From JAQWRV01 sp045564915 (lineage in GTDB: Bacteria > Pseudomonadota > Alphaproteobacteria > Rhodospirillales > Rhodospirillaceae), in assembly GCA_045564915.1 (NCBI GenBank), contig JBJLGL010000013.1:62001-126000 (forward strand): a DNA stretch of 64,000 bases. The letters are read 5' to 3'. This document shows positions 35,978 to 45,411 of this stretch, in pieces. Within the stretch, counting starts at the first letter, position 1. Each line of letters opens with the position of its first letter. The position numbers and the translations under genes are program-made. The notes beneath the pieces were generated by a model. It was not told the DNA's origin, searched no databases, and saw nothing but the letters and a program-made list of their open reading frames with translations.

Positions 35978-36670
35978 TTACATTCGCTCCGAACGGCTCA
36001 CAATTCGCTCGATTTCCTGTCTCACGATGCGCTCAACCATGTATGGAAGGTTGTGATCCAACCATTGCTTCAGCACCGGCGTACAAATCTCTCGGACCAG
36101 CTGCTCAATAGTGACACCCTGGTTGCCCATACTAAGTGCGCGTTCTTGCGCAACCGCTTGAGCTAATTGCGCAATATGCGTACCGGAAGCCTGTTCCACC
36201 TGGTCAGCTACCAGCCCTACTTGAACAAAAGGCTGATCCGACATTTCTGATGCTAACGTCTCAGTTGACACGGGTTCCTGCTGCACAGCTTCCTCTCTCC
36301 CTTCCTCTACCATCATGGAATTAGTAAGTTCCAGTTCGTCTGGTTCACTGCCGACCCCAGTCTCGTCTCCTAAAGTAAGGTCCCCGTCATCAGCCAAAAG
36401 CGCCGCCAAATCGGGTTCATCATTCTCTTCAACCACTGGTCCTAACTCCGCTTCTGTTTCTGGCTCGGGTTCTGGTTCTGGCTCTGGCTCGGGTTCTGGC
36501 TCGGGTTCTGGCTCTGGCTCGGGTTCAGATAAAACATTCTCGGCAGAGCCCGCTTCTGCTGGCTCTTCTCGCTCTTCAGCCTCTTTTCCGTCCTCATCTT
36601 CTGATAGAATCTTTCGAATAGAGGCGAGAATATCCTCCATCGAGGGTTCTTCTTGGCCTTCTTCACTCAT
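35978..36670 (-). CDS. popZ: PopZ-type polar organising protein (DUF2497)
   Basis: A 230-residue protein with the three-part PopZ plan. A short N-terminal helix (PSMEDILASIRKILSED, 8-24) is the client-binding region. A long acidic Pro/Glu-rich disordered linker follows (about 30-165), including a run of Glu-Pro repeats near 50-72. The C-terminal oligomerisation helices (about 180-228, VREICTPVLKQWLDHNLPYM) complete it. PopZ forms polar condensates that anchor the chromosome centromere in Alphaproteobacteria. The neighbouring tolC and the second pcm follow the usual gene order; valS, normally adjacent, has been displaced. Confidence 0.9.
   Translation of the reverse strand: MSEEGQEEPSMEDILASIRKILSEDEDGKEAEEREEPAEAGSAENVLSEPEPEPEPEPEPEPEPEPEPEPETEAELGPVVEENDEPDLAALLADDGDLTLGDETGVGSEPDELELTNSMMVEEGREEAVQQEPVSTETLASEMSDQPFVQVGLVADQVEQASGTHIAQLAQAVAQERALSMGNQGVTIEQLVREICTPVLKQWLDHNLPYMVERIVRQEIERIVSRSERM
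36459..36528 (-). repeat. popZ: short tandem repeat encoding Glu-Pro run in PopZ linker
   Basis: About 70 bases made of 6- and 12-base units of the type GGCTCGGGTTCT (plus strand) encode alternating Glu and Pro in popZ. The units are nearly identical, and the array stays in frame when whole units are gained or lost, so linker length may vary among strains. Confidence 0.8.
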
Positions 36671-36774
36671 AGCGATTGGTCCGTTTGTCCAAATTTAATT
36701 GTGATTACGGTACCGCAAATGGTTAAAGAATTCTATAACACCATAAAAGTATGCGTGTTACTTAAATTTAGCTC

Positions 36775-38184
36775 TCAGCGTCTGGCAGCATCATCTTCTG
36801 CAGCGCGTGAACTGCCAATAAAGGCAGAATTGACCGCTTTATAGTGATCCTCAGCGTCATAGAATACCACGTCTAAGCCAATATCTTCCGCAGTTAAGCT
36901 CCCAACTGCACTCAGTAGGCTTAGACTAGCTACCAGCTGATCCCTCTGCGCGGTTACAAGATTTACTCTAGCATCAAGCAACTCTTGCTCCGCATCTAGA
37001 ACATCAAGCACGGTGCGTGCGCCCACTTCTGCCTCTCTCTGGACCCCTTCGAGGGCTATCTGCGAAGCTATAATCTGACTTTCAATTGAGGCTATGCTTG
37101 CGCGTGCTGATTGATAGCTTTCCCAAGCAGAAGTTGCGGCTTCCCTTGCGTCGAGCCGCGCCTGGTCCTCCTCAAGACGACGCTGTCCAGATTGATGCTT
37201 GGCTTGCCTCAAACGGGAGTAACTTGCCCCGCCCTGGTAGAGTGGTACGGAAAGAGTCAAACGCCCAGACAACCTTTCTGCGGTCGACTGATCGGAAACT
37301 GTATCCCACCCTTTAGCTGCTTGACCTTCAAGACTGAGAGAGGGCAGTAGCTCACCTCGCACCGTTTTAATATTCTCTTGAGCAGCCTCGGCTGTAAAGC
37401 TGGCAGCTACTAAGTTCGGATTTTTCTCTGAAGCCCGAATAACTGCGGCGTCAATTGATACAGGAAGTACCCCAATGGGCTCTGGTTGAACGAGATTCTC
37501 AGGCTGCTTTCCAACCGTATTCACATAGGAAGCACGAGAGCGCTGCAAATTACCTTCAGCCAATATACGAGCAGAGACAGAAGCTGCCAAACGGGCCTCC
37601 GCTTGAGCTACATCCGTACGAGTGATTTCACCAACTCTGAATCTGTCCTGTGTTGCTTCTAACTGGCGAGTAAGAACCTGTACATTGTTAGATCTAAGGT
37701 CAACAACGGCAGTATCACGCAAGACATCAAAATAAGCCGTCGCTGCATCTGAAAGGACTAGCTGCTCCGACGACTGCAATCGAGCCCGCTGCGCCTTAAC
37801 ACTAGCTTTGGCACCAGCCGTCTGGGCCAGCGTTCGGAACCCTTGAAACAATGGCTGTGAGATACTGAGAGAAGCCCCCTGAGAGGTCCTAAGTGTCGTG
37901 CCGCCAGCGAATAGCGCCCCACTTCCTATTTGGCTTTGAATAACTGTGTCATTACGTGTTCGCGTGACGTCTCCAGAAACCGTAACCCGCGGCCGCCAGC
38001 CTGACAGCGCTTGCGGTACCGATTCATTTGTTGCCCTCAACTGCGCCCGCGCTGCTTGCAGACTGGGGTTATTCATATAGGCTAGGCCAAGAGCTTCCTT
38101 GAGGGTCTCCGCTGATACATTAGGCGCCCCCATTATTGGAGTGGTAAGTGCCATTCCCACCATCAGATATTTCAAAGCTTTCAT
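36775..38184 (-). CDS. tolC: TolC-family outer-membrane efflux/secretion channel
   Basis: A 469-residue outer-membrane channel with a signal peptide (to about residue 26, NVSA) and two repeated OEP halves rich in coiled-coil helices (for example VAQAEARLAASVSARILAEG and VLDAEQELLDARVNLVTAQ). ATG 38184 is preferred (GAGG about 9 bases upstream); an in-frame GTG at 38190 would add two residues. It would serve tripartite exporters, and type I secretion ABC and HlyD genes lie 1.5 kb away at 39705-42828. It is encoded about 100 bases upstream of popZ. Confidence 0.93.
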   Translation of the reverse strand: MKALKYLMVGMALTTPIMGAPNVSAETLKEALGLAYMNNPSLQAARAQLRATNESVPQALSGWRPRVTVSGDVTRTRNDTVIQSQIGSGALFAGGTTLRTSQGASLSISQPLFQGFRTLAQTAGAKASVKAQRARLQSSEQLVLSDAATAYFDVLRDTAVVDLRSNNVQVLTRQLEATQDRFRVGEITRTDVAQAEARLAASVSARILAEGNLQRSRASYVNTVGKQPENLVQPEPIGVLPVSIDAAVIRASEKNPNLVAASFTAEAAQENIKTVRGELLPSLSLEGQAAKGWDTVSDQSTAERLSGRLTLSVPLYQGGASYSRLRQAKHQSGQRRLEEDQARLDAREAATSAWESYQSARASIASIESQIIASQIALEGVQREAEVGARTVLDVLDAEQELLDARVNLVTAQRDQLVASLSLLSAVGSLTAEDIGLDVVFYDAEDHYKAVNSAFIGSSRAAEDDAARR

Positions 38185-38378
38185 TATCACAAACCTCTAA
38201 TTCAACTCTTTGGGCGATTCTGTGGCCCGACTAACTAGCTGAAGGTACCAATTATTACCACCGCAAAAGGTGTAACGAAGGGTAACTAAGACCGAACCCG
38301 GAAAGTAGGAAGGAGCTGACATAACAATTCCCTAAGGTGTTATACGTCAACTAATTAAATCCGGTTCTCTCAATGGTC

Positions 38379-39029
38379 CTAAAACACGAATTTAGGCTTA
38401 GTGATAAACTCAGCAATAGCGGGAATGCTCGCGTCAAATTCCTCTCGTTGCCCAAATCTATCATTGGATCGCTCCACCAGCGTCGCTCTACCAATCGGGC
38501 CGTGTTGAACAACTGCAACACAACGCCCACCATCCGCCAATTGATCAACTATATCCTCTGGAATCTCTGCGACGGAACCATCAAACACAATAACGTCAAA
38601 CGGAGCCTGTGAAGGACAACCTCTAGTAACTTCCCCAGGTACCAAGGCAACGGTATCTGCACCCAACTGTCCTAGAGTTCTCGTCGCTGCCTCGCGGATA
38701 GATGGGTTCTCTTCGACAGCAACAACTGAGCTAGCCATGTGGGATAGAACTGCAGCCAGATACCCCGATCCCCCCGGCAGAACCAAAACGTGATCGGACA
38801 ACTGGATACTTGCAAGCTGCATTAGGCGCGCAGCTACCATAGGCTCCATTAACCATCGGCCCTCGGCAAAAAAAACATCCTCATCCACATAAGCCTGTGC
38901 CTGGCGGGCCGCAGGTAGGAACTGTTCGCGTGGCACCTGTGCCATTGCGTCAATGACGAGAGGGTCTGTGACCTCATTCGTTCGGATCTGGCTGGCCACC
39001 ATATTACGGCGGGCTAGATTAAAATCCAT
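38379..39029 (-). CDS. Pcm-like SAM-dependent methyltransferase, diverged paralogue
   Basis: A 216-residue protein of the protein-L-isoaspartate methyltransferase family, lying upstream of tolC as in many Alphaproteobacteria. It keeps the N-terminal pattern (MVASQIRTNEVTDPLVIDAM, VPREQFLP) and a SAM-type loop, but motif I reads LPGGSGY, and the substrate-proximal GQTISQP of true Pcm is replaced by FFAEGRWLMEP. Isoaspartate repair is therefore doubtful; another methyl acceptor, or loss of activity, is possible. The canonical pcm is at 1476-2123. Confidence 0.85.
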   Translation of the reverse strand: MDFNLARRNMVASQIRTNEVTDPLVIDAMAQVPREQFLPAARQAQAYVDEDVFFAEGRWLMEPMVAARLMQLASIQLSDHVLVLPGGSGYLAAVLSHMASSVVAVEENPSIREAATRTLGQLGADTVALVPGEVTRGCPSQAPFDVIVFDGSVAEIPEDIVDQLADGGRCVAVVQHGPIGRATLVERSNDRFGQREEFDASIPAIAEFITKPKFVF

Positions 39030-39275
39030 AGCCAGCTCCCTAACCCCCTAATCTTCGAAAACACTAAATACAGTATTGTATTTTATCTAGCGCTTATAAC
39101 TAAATTGGTTAATCAACTCAATCACATGTAGGACAGTACATGTGTAATAGCCTGCAGCGACCGCTTTCATGAACGTTTAGAAGCAGGGTGCTTGACCGTA
39201 TTAGATAGCGCTTCTATAACACGCCGCTTCCTGGCCATTTCGGCCACAATTGAGGCAGAATTGATGTTAGTATCG

Positions 39276-39349
39276 GGCCGAGTGGCAGAGTGGTGATGCA
39301 GCGGACTGCAAATCCGTGTACGTCGGTTCGATTCCGGCCTCGGCCTCCA
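39276..39349 (+). tRNA. tRNA-Cys (anticodon GCA)
   Basis: A complete cloverleaf: acceptor GGCCGAG/CTCGGCC, anticodon stem GCGGA/TCCGT with loop CTGCAAA, T-arm with GGTTCGATT, discriminator T and an encoded CCA. It is 74 bases long including CCA and followed 8 bases later by tRNA-Asn. Confidence 0.96.
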
Positions 39350-39357
39350 AGTACTGG

Positions 39358-39432
<75 letters not shown>

Positions 39433-39704
39433 TATTTAATAACCCATTGGAATTATCATGCACCAAAAGAGGCCTGATCAAAGAGATTGGCTAAGCACCA
39501 TATAAAACTATCTAATAATTCTTGTTATGTGTCTTCACCACCTTTTACTTCATCGAACAGAACTACTAGCCTTTCCAACCCATCCGTCAATTTTAGGCCC
39601 CGAGATGCAAAGATGATCATCCTATTTAATAAATTCGCTGCCATAGCAGTCCAAAGAATTTAGCTCATCTCGCCTTTAGAAATAAAAAGGTATAAGAATC
39701 GAGA

Positions 39705-41513
39705 ATGGCTGATAATTCTAACGCATCGGCATCTTTTTTGGGTAGCTCAAAAAGAGCATGGCTCAAGCCTTTTATTGAGCCACTATTACCTCTATTTAAA
39801 GAAGTCGTCGCAGTCTCTTTATTCGTCAACTTACTCGCGTTAGCAGTGCCTATTTTTGTTCTACAGGTATATGACCGAGTGGTGTTTTACGCTGGAATGA
39901 CAACCTTGCAAGGCTTAGTCATTGGCATGCTCGTTGTTCTTGCGTTCGATTTCATTCTTCGGCAAAACCGATCAAAGATCCTACAAAGCGTTGCTTTACG
40001 CCTTGACGTGTCAATAAGCCGCTCACTCTTCGAAAAAATTATGGCGGCACCACTTCAAAGACTTGAAAGTCATCCCGCCGCTTATTGGCAACTTCTATTT
40101 CGTGATGTTGAGGTAATCCGCAATACGTTATCTGGTGCATCCGCTGTCTTAATCACTGATCTTCCATTTGCACTAGTGTTCTTGGCCCTTTTCTTTGTTA
40201 TCGCCTGGCCCGTAGCTTGGGTATTGGTCGTTATATTTTTAATTTTCTTGGGCCTGGCTTGGTACTCAGGAAAGATTGTTGCCGCGGCAGCGGAAGAAGA
40301 AAAAGCTAAGATCGTAAGCCGTGATGGTCTCATTGCTGAAATAATTATGGGACGCAACACTATTAAGTCCCTATCGATGGAAGACAATTTAAAGACAGCT
40401 TGGGAAGATAGCCAGGCCGCCGCTATAAAGCAGGCTCTAGTGCGAGGTAATAAAACAGACTCATTTATTAATGCTGGCCAAGGCCTGACAATGTTGACAA
40501 CAGTGATGATAACTACGGTTGGTGCCATAGCTATAATGAATCAGGACCTCACGATTGGCGGATTAATTGCAGCTAATATTCTAAGTGGGCGGCTACTAAG
40601 CCCACTCAACCAATTAGTAGGTACTTGGCGTAATTTTGTATCCTTTGGTCGTTCAGCAGAGAGGCTTAGCGATATTTTTGCATCACAAAATAGTCTACAA
40701 AGAAGTGCTGTTGAGCTAAAGCGGCCAAGGGGAGAGATTACTTTCGAGGAGACAACCTTTCGTTACAATGACAATGGCCCAGCTATTGTTGACAATATAA
40801 AGCTCGAGATTGCTCCATTTGGAGTAACAGCAATCATGGGTGCAAATGGATGTGGTAAAACAACCTTAATCAAGCTTCTCCTCGGACTCTACAGTCCCGC
40901 AAGCGGGCGTGTTCTGCTAGATGGCGCAGATATTAAACAGTTTCAGAGGCGCGAGCTCGCGCGTTGGATCGGGTATGCCCCCCAGGAATGTGTTTTGTTT
41001 AATGGAACGGTTAGAGACAATATTACTCATACTAAACCGAATGCGTCTGATGATGAAATTGTACGCGCGACCACATTAGCATTAGCACATGAAATGCTAC
41101 TCGATTTACCTGATGGATATGGAACACAGGTCGGCGAAGGGGGCGCTTTGTTATCTGGTGGTTTAAGACAAAGGATAAGTATTGCGAGGGCACTACTTGG
41201 TGATCCTCCAGTGATCGTCCTGGATGAGCCTTCAGGTAGTTTAGACAAGAATGCTGAGTCGAATCTACAAAAATCACTAACAGAAATTGGTAAAGAACGT
41301 ACAGTCATTATAGTTACGCATAGCCCAACTCTCCTGCAAGCCTGCAATAACGTCATCATAATGGATCATGGCAGGATAAAAGCCTCTGGACCCGCTAGCG
41401 AGGTCATGGATAATCTGGCACACCAACAAAATATAACTGGAACTAAAAAGAAACCTTTTACTCTGACAGTAAAAAAGGTTGATAACCCGACAAATAATAC
41501 GTCTACCAAGTAG
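39705..41513 (+). CDS. type I secretion ABC transporter (permease-ATPase fusion)
   Basis: A 602-residue inner-membrane exporter: five to six membrane spans (about 30-300, with VPIFVLQVYDRVV near 48-60) fused to an ATPase. Walker A is GANGCGKTT (about 380), the signature LLSGGLRQR and Walker B VIVLDEPSGSLD. There is no N-terminal peptidase or full C39-like domain. The wording fits the PrtD/LapB-like group that secretes proteins through HlyD and TolC. The next gene encodes the HlyD partner and tolC lies nearby on the other strand. No RTX-type substrate gene is visible in the window. Confidence 0.88.
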   Translation: MADNSNASASFLGSSKRAWLKPFIEPLLPLFKEVVAVSLFVNLLALAVPIFVLQVYDRVVFYAGMTTLQGLVIGMLVVLAFDFILRQNRSKILQSVALRLDVSISRSLFEKIMAAPLQRLESHPAAYWQLLFRDVEVIRNTLSGASAVLITDLPFALVFLALFFVIAWPVAWVLVVIFLIFLGLAWYSGKIVAAAAEEEKAKIVSRDGLIAEIIMGRNTIKSLSMEDNLKTAWEDSQAAAIKQALVRGNKTDSFINAGQGLTMLTTVMITTVGAIAIMNQDLTIGGLIAANILSGRLLSPLNQLVGTWRNFVSFGRSAERLSDIFASQNSLQRSAVELKRPRGEITFEETTFRYNDNGPAIVDNIKLEIAPFGVTAIMGANGCGKTTLIKLLLGLYSPASGRVLLDGADIKQFQRRELARWIGYAPQECVLFNGTVRDNITHTKPNASDDEIVRATTLALAHEMLLDLPDGYGTQVGEGGALLSGGLRQRISIARALLGDPPVIVLDEPSGSLDKNAESNLQKSLTEIGKERTVIIVTHSPTLLQACNNVIIMDHGRIKASGPASEVMDNLAHQQNITGTKKKPFTLTVKKVDNPTNNTSTK

Positions 41514-41538
41514 GCCTAATAACTTAAGAGACAAGACC

Positions 41539-42828
41539 TTGAGTCAACTTGATCAACTTATTAATAAGCATAACGGTCGGAATATGCGAGTAGTAAACTA
41601 CTGCATTATTTCTTTCCTAGGCTTATTCCTAATCTGGGCCACCTTTGCTGATTTAGATGAAGTCGCAATTGCAACTGGCGAAGTCGTCCCGCAAGGCCGG
41701 GTAAAAACAGTCCAACACCTGGAGGGGGGTATCATTGATGCGATACTTGTTGTCGAGGGTGACAATGTACGCGAGGGTAGTCCAATTATTCAGCTTGATT
41801 TGGCCGGTACAGTTGCCAATATTGAGGAACTTCAGGTTCGCCTTGATGGACTACTAATTAGAAAGGCACGTCTACAAGCTGAAGCCGATGGAACTAAACT
41901 AGTATTTCCAGAAAATGCGCCTCCAGGCGTTGCCGATATCTTAGAAGCAGAGAACCTTGCTTATGATGCCCGAAAACGGGAGCAAAAGAGTACACGTTCC
42001 TTACTCGAAGGTCAGGTGATTCAGAGAATACAAGATGAGCGTGAAATAGAAGCACGGCTCAAAGCAATTAGAACCAATTTGGGTTTGGCACGGGAACGCA
42101 TGCGAATGTCAGCCGACCTACTCACTGATAAGCTTCAATCACCGATGGAACATCTTCAAATAGTAAGCGAGGTAGAGAGTTTAGAAGGCGAAATTGCCAC
42201 GCTTACGGAAACACTGCCCCGTGCTCGCGCGGCATTAGAAGAAGCCCAGGAACGGATTCTAGAATTAGGTCTGCGTTTTAAACGTGAAGCACGAGAACAA
42301 TTAGGGGAGATGGAGATTGTTATAGCACGTACCCGTGAATTGTTGTCCACGGCTACCGATCAACAAACCCGAACACTCATACGCAGTCCCATCAATGGCA
42401 TAGTAAAAAATATGCGATACTCTACCATCGGCGGTGTAGTCAGACCTGGGGAACCTATTCTAGATATAGTCCCATCAGAAGACAGGTTAGTTGTGGAAGC
42501 GCGCCTAAATCCAATGGATCGTGGCTTCGTTAAAGCTGGTCAACCGGCAACAGTCAAGATTGATACCTATGACTTCGTTCGCTATGGCGGTATTGTGGGA
42601 GAAGTAATTTCAGTTGCGCCTGATTCCACAGTCCCAGATAACGCACCCCCGTATTTTAAGGTTGTCGTACGTACAGCTCAGCCATGGCTTGGTGAAAAAC
42701 AAGATGGAAATCTTATATCACCGGGTATGGGAGCGACTGTAGACATTCATACAGGCACTAAATCAGTAATAAACTTTCTTATAAAACCAGTTTTAAAGCT
42801 AAAACATGAGGCATTCAGGGAACGCTAA
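41539..42828 (+). CDS. HlyD-family membrane fusion protein
   Basis: The periplasmic adaptor of a type I secretion system: one N-terminal membrane helix (VVNYCIISFLGLFLIWATFA), paired barrel-sandwich/lipoyl halves (VVPQGRVKTVQHLEGGI at the start, TLIRSPINGIVKNM later) around a long coiled coil (about 95-285). The start is uncertain: TTG 41479 (overlapping the ABC gene), TTG 41539 (used here, weak AGAGA upstream) or ATG 41584 (which leaves only four residues before the membrane helix). It is co-transcribed with the ABC gene. Confidence 0.88.
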   Translation: MSQLDQLINKHNGRNMRVVNYCIISFLGLFLIWATFADLDEVAIATGEVVPQGRVKTVQHLEGGIIDAILVVEGDNVREGSPIIQLDLAGTVANIEELQVRLDGLLIRKARLQAEADGTKLVFPENAPPGVADILEAENLAYDARKREQKSTRSLLEGQVIQRIQDEREIEARLKAIRTNLGLARERMRMSADLLTDKLQSPMEHLQIVSEVESLEGEIATLTETLPRARAALEEAQERILELGLRFKREAREQLGEMEIVIARTRELLSTATDQQTRTLIRSPINGIVKNMRYSTIGGVVRPGEPILDIVPSEDRLVVEARLNPMDRGFVKAGQPATVKIDTYDFVRYGGIVGEVISVAPDSTVPDNAPPYFKVVVRTAQPWLGEKQDGNLISPGMGATVDIHTGTKSVINFLIKPVLKLKHEAFRER

Positions 42829-42854
42829 GACGGCTAGCTGATTATTATTATTTG

Positions 42855-43682
42855 TTATTGCCCCGGTGTAAGAGTCAACTGTTCCTTTGCCACCAATGCA
42901 CCATCCCACATTTCATGGGCCTTGGATTCCACTCCGCGCATAAAATCATCATCGTGGTCAGGGTCGTGGTGAAAGATAGCGAGTTGCTTCGCTCCTGCCA
43001 TCCTACACAAACGGATACCCTCTTCCCAAGTTGAATGTCCCCATCCGATTTTAGCAGGAAATTCTTCGTCACTGTACGTTGAATCGTAAATAACCAGGTC
43101 TGCACCTTCTATGAGTTCTAGAACGTTCTCATCCGGTTTGCCAATAATGTGTTCCGTATCTGTAACAAAACATAGAGAATTTCCTTCATATTCGATGCGG
43201 TATCCAGTGGCACCATTCGGATGATTGAGAGGTTTTGTAAGCACCTTTACACCCTTATGAAGCTCCCATTCCTCGCCCGCATAAAAATCGACAAAATCAA
43301 GTTTCGCCTGAAGTGCCTCAAGGGGAACAGGAAATGTCGGATTTGCCATGTGATTTGTAAAAACATTCTCTACTCCGCCAAGATCTGCCAAGTGCCCAGC
43401 GTGAATGGAGAAATGGCAATCCGGCATGAAAGCCGGGCCAAAAAACGGGAAGCCGGCAATGTGATCCCAATGAGTATGAGTTAACAGAATATGACCGTCT
43501 TTAATCCCATCACGACTAAATTCTGAACCTAGCTGCCTAATACCCGTGCCAGAATCGAGAATAATACGGTGATCACCAGCAAAGATTTCAAGGCAACTTG
43601 TATTGCCGCCATACACCACATGCTGTGGTGATGGACAGGCAATACTGCCCCTAACCCCCCAAAACTTAACCGCAAGCGTCAT
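42855..43682 (-). CDS. MBL-fold metallohydrolase (COG1235-like)
   Basis: A 275-residue metallo-beta-lactamase-fold enzyme. The metal motif is HTHWDH (69-74), with further ligands in the TDTEHI and FHHDPDHDD segments. The N-terminal FWGVRGSIACPSP and YGGNTSCLEI wording is typical of the PhnP/RNase Z-like phosphodiesterase branch, so hydrolysis of a cyclic or linear phosphodiester is the likely chemistry; the substrate is unknown. It converges on the HlyD gene with a 26-base gap. Confidence 0.85.
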   Translation of the reverse strand: MTLAVKFWGVRGSIACPSPQHVVYGGNTSCLEIFAGDHRIILDSGTGIRQLGSEFSRDGIKDGHILLTHTHWDHIAGFPFFGPAFMPDCHFSIHAGHLADLGGVENVFTNHMANPTFPVPLEALQAKLDFVDFYAGEEWELHKGVKVLTKPLNHPNGATGYRIEYEGNSLCFVTDTEHIIGKPDENVLELIEGADLVIYDSTYSDEEFPAKIGWGHSTWEEGIRLCRMAGAKQLAIFHHDPDHDDDFMRGVESKAHEMWDGALVAKEQLTLTPGQ

Positions 43683-44063
43683 TATTATCTTACCACCTTA
43701 GATGCGCTTATCAGGCCGGACCCTCATATGCAAACCTTTCCGAACTTGTACCACGTTCGGAGTAAGATTCTATATTCTTAAGAATAATTCTCAACTATAG
43801 GCACATTTCTATATCTTACGCAGTGTATTCTTTGCCCGAAATAGATACCCGAGTGCACTTAGAAATTTGCTTGAATTCATTCTATGAATAGAGACTACTG
43901 AAGCCTCAGGCTTGCAGAAACTCAGTAAGCGAGACTGAAAAGTCAATGGAATCAAACAGATTGCCCACAAACTAGATGCCCTGTTCGTGTTCCAACATAA
44001 GTTTGAAAATAAAGTTTAGGGTAAGGCCCCTAGCATTTACCCCGTCAAATATTTGTAAACGTA
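43683..44063. other. intergenic region with small inverted repeats
   Basis: No gene is seen. The region holds a 7-bp hairpin (TCCGAAC at 43739-43745 against GTTCGGA at 43755-43761), an AGAATAATTCT element at about 43780-43790, and a weak terminator-like hairpin just past gcrA (listed separately). The promoter of the MBL-fold gene should lie near the left end. Confidence 0.45.
44006..44042 (-). terminator. possible terminator of gcrA
   Basis: On the minus strand a 6-bp stem GGGTAA/TTACCC (44037-44042 with 44019-44024) with a 12-base loop is followed by TAAACTTTATTTTC. It starts about 22 bases after the gcrA stop. The stem is short, so this is tentative. Confidence 0.35.
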
Positions 44064-44441
44064 TCAGGCAGCGTTATCACTTCGATTTTTATTAGACCCC
44101 ACATATGCAGCTGCGCAATGATCCAGACAATATGGCTTACCCTGAAAGATAGGTTTCCCACAGAAATGAAAATCTTCTTCTTTTGGATCACCTATCGGCC
44201 AACGACAGGTTTGGCTGTTGAGGTCAGCTAAGGTGTATACACGCTCCTCTTCCTTAGCTACTGGTTTACTCCCAGCACGACGAATAGGAGAAGGACGGCC
44301 TTTAAGACCTAAACGATGGGCCTTGCCCACGACAGCATTCTTGGAAACGTCAAGACGTCTTCCTATTTCGCCAGTTGTCAAACCTTCAGCCCAGAGCTTC
44401 TTTAGTTTACCAATCCGATCGTCGGTCCAAACGACAGCCAT
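44064..44441 (-). CDS. gcrA: GcrA cell-cycle regulator
   Basis: From ATG 44441 the protein is 125 residues: the N-terminal DNA-binding region WTDDRIGKLKKLWAEGLTTG and EIGRRLDVSKNAVVGKAHRLGL, a short basic linker (RPSPIRRAGSK), and a compact C-terminal Cys/His-containing domain (TCRWPIGDPKEEDFHFCGKPI, then YCLDHC). GcrA binds sigma-70 RNA polymerase and activates promoters carrying methylated GANTC sites. GAGGTG lies 5-6 bases before this ATG. A longer in-frame start at 44636 would run through the modA promoter region and is rejected. The linker is short compared with Caulobacter GcrA. Confidence 0.92.
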   Translation of the reverse strand: MAVVWTDDRIGKLKKLWAEGLTTGEIGRRLDVSKNAVVGKAHRLGLKGRPSPIRRAGSKPVAKEEERVYTLADLNSQTCRWPIGDPKEEDFHFCGKPIFQGKPYCLDHCAAAYVGSNKNRSDNAA

Positions 44442-44541
44442 AAAACACCTCAATTGTGGGAAATCCGACGGAAACATTATAATGAGATAAAGATGAACAT
44501 AACTAGCGAAGCTCAACCTGTCCAGGAGGGAGATATTTGCT

Positions 44542-45411
44542 GTGTCTGATAAAGCCTGCTTGCAGTATTTTAAGAAAAAGACTGTCCGCAAAATTATTAT
44601 GGTGGTCACGCTGAGCATAGTTGTGACCTTAGTCATTTTTCCATTGCCCAGCGCATTTTCTAAAGGACAAATCTTGGTTCTTACAGCGGCAAGTGCCGGC
44701 CCGGCTATGACTGAGATCGCATCAGTTTATAGCCAAAGTACCGGGATCGATGTCCGCATCGCTACAAGCAGTTCCGGCACTCTTGCCCGCCAGATACAAA
44801 AAGGTGCACCAGCAGATATATACCTTTCCGCTGCTAAGGATTGGGTAAACCAATTAGTAAATAAAGGGTACTTGGATAATCACTTCACGCGTCCATTACT
44901 TCGTAACCATTTAGTAGTAATCAGCCCGATTACGGAACCAAACCAATCACGTCTAGATTTATCTACACCGATTGACCTTCAAGAACGACTTGGGTCTGGA
45001 CGCCTAGCAATCGGTGATCCTAACCATGTGCCAGCAGGGCAATATGCTAAACAGTCTATCGAAGCTCTGGGCCTTTGGCCTGTCGTGCGTGAGCGTCTCG
45101 CCACACAAACCAATGTTCGCGCTGTTCTCGCTCTGGTTGAACGAGGAGAGGCGCCACTTGGCATCGTTTATGCAACAGATGTAGCGCTCAGCAAACACGT
45201 TAATATAGCGGCACTTCTACCCACAGATTCGCACCAACCTATTATTTATAGCTTATCTATTTTAAGTAATCGAACACGTCCAGAGGTCATCAGTTTCTTC
45301 AACAAGCTAAGCAGTGAAAGCGCTGCAAAGACTTTTGATAGATTTGGTTTTGGCCTTATAGAAAAGGTTTCAGAAAATCAGCTTTCTAAGATTTTACCGT
45401 CTAGCCAATAG
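44542..45411 (+). CDS. modA: molybdate ABC transporter substrate-binding protein
   Basis: A 289-residue ModA-like periplasmic protein with an N-terminal export signal (KKKTVRKIIMVVTLSIVVTLVIF in two parts, residues 11-33, cleavage near SAFS). It contains VLTAASAGPAMTEIA, SSSGTLARQIQKGAPADIYLS and the GDPNHVPAGQYAKQSIEALG segment typical of ModA. The start is GTG with AGGAGGG about 11 bases upstream. No modB or modC genes follow; the 3' end overlaps the convergent DUF1491 gene by 34 bases. The anion bound could be molybdate or tungstate. Confidence 0.88.
   Translation: MSDKACLQYFKKKTVRKIIMVVTLSIVVTLVIFPLPSAFSKGQILVLTAASAGPAMTEIASVYSQSTGIDVRIATSSSGTLARQIQKGAPADIYLSAAKDWVNQLVNKGYLDNHFTRPLLRNHLVVISPITEPNQSRLDLSTPIDLQERLGSGRLAIGDPNHVPAGQYAKQSIEALGLWPVVRERLATQTNVRAVLALVERGEAPLGIVYATDVALSKHVNIAALLPTDSHQPIIYSLSILSNRTRPEVISFFNKLSSESAAKTFDRFGFGLIEKVSENQLSKILPSSQ

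Noticed and set aside
29649..36000. Mobile-element boundaries for the block between valS and popZ
   Set aside because: No transposase, integrase, terminal inverted repeats or target duplications could be seen.
36315..36698. Rightward Ser-Gly-repeat open frame
   Set aside because: It is the antisense shadow of the Glu-Pro repeat in popZ.
44442..44636. N-terminal extension of gcrA to ATG 44636
   Set aside because: The extra 65 residues do not resemble GcrA and would overlap the modA start region; ATG 44441 has a good ribosome site and begins with the family start.
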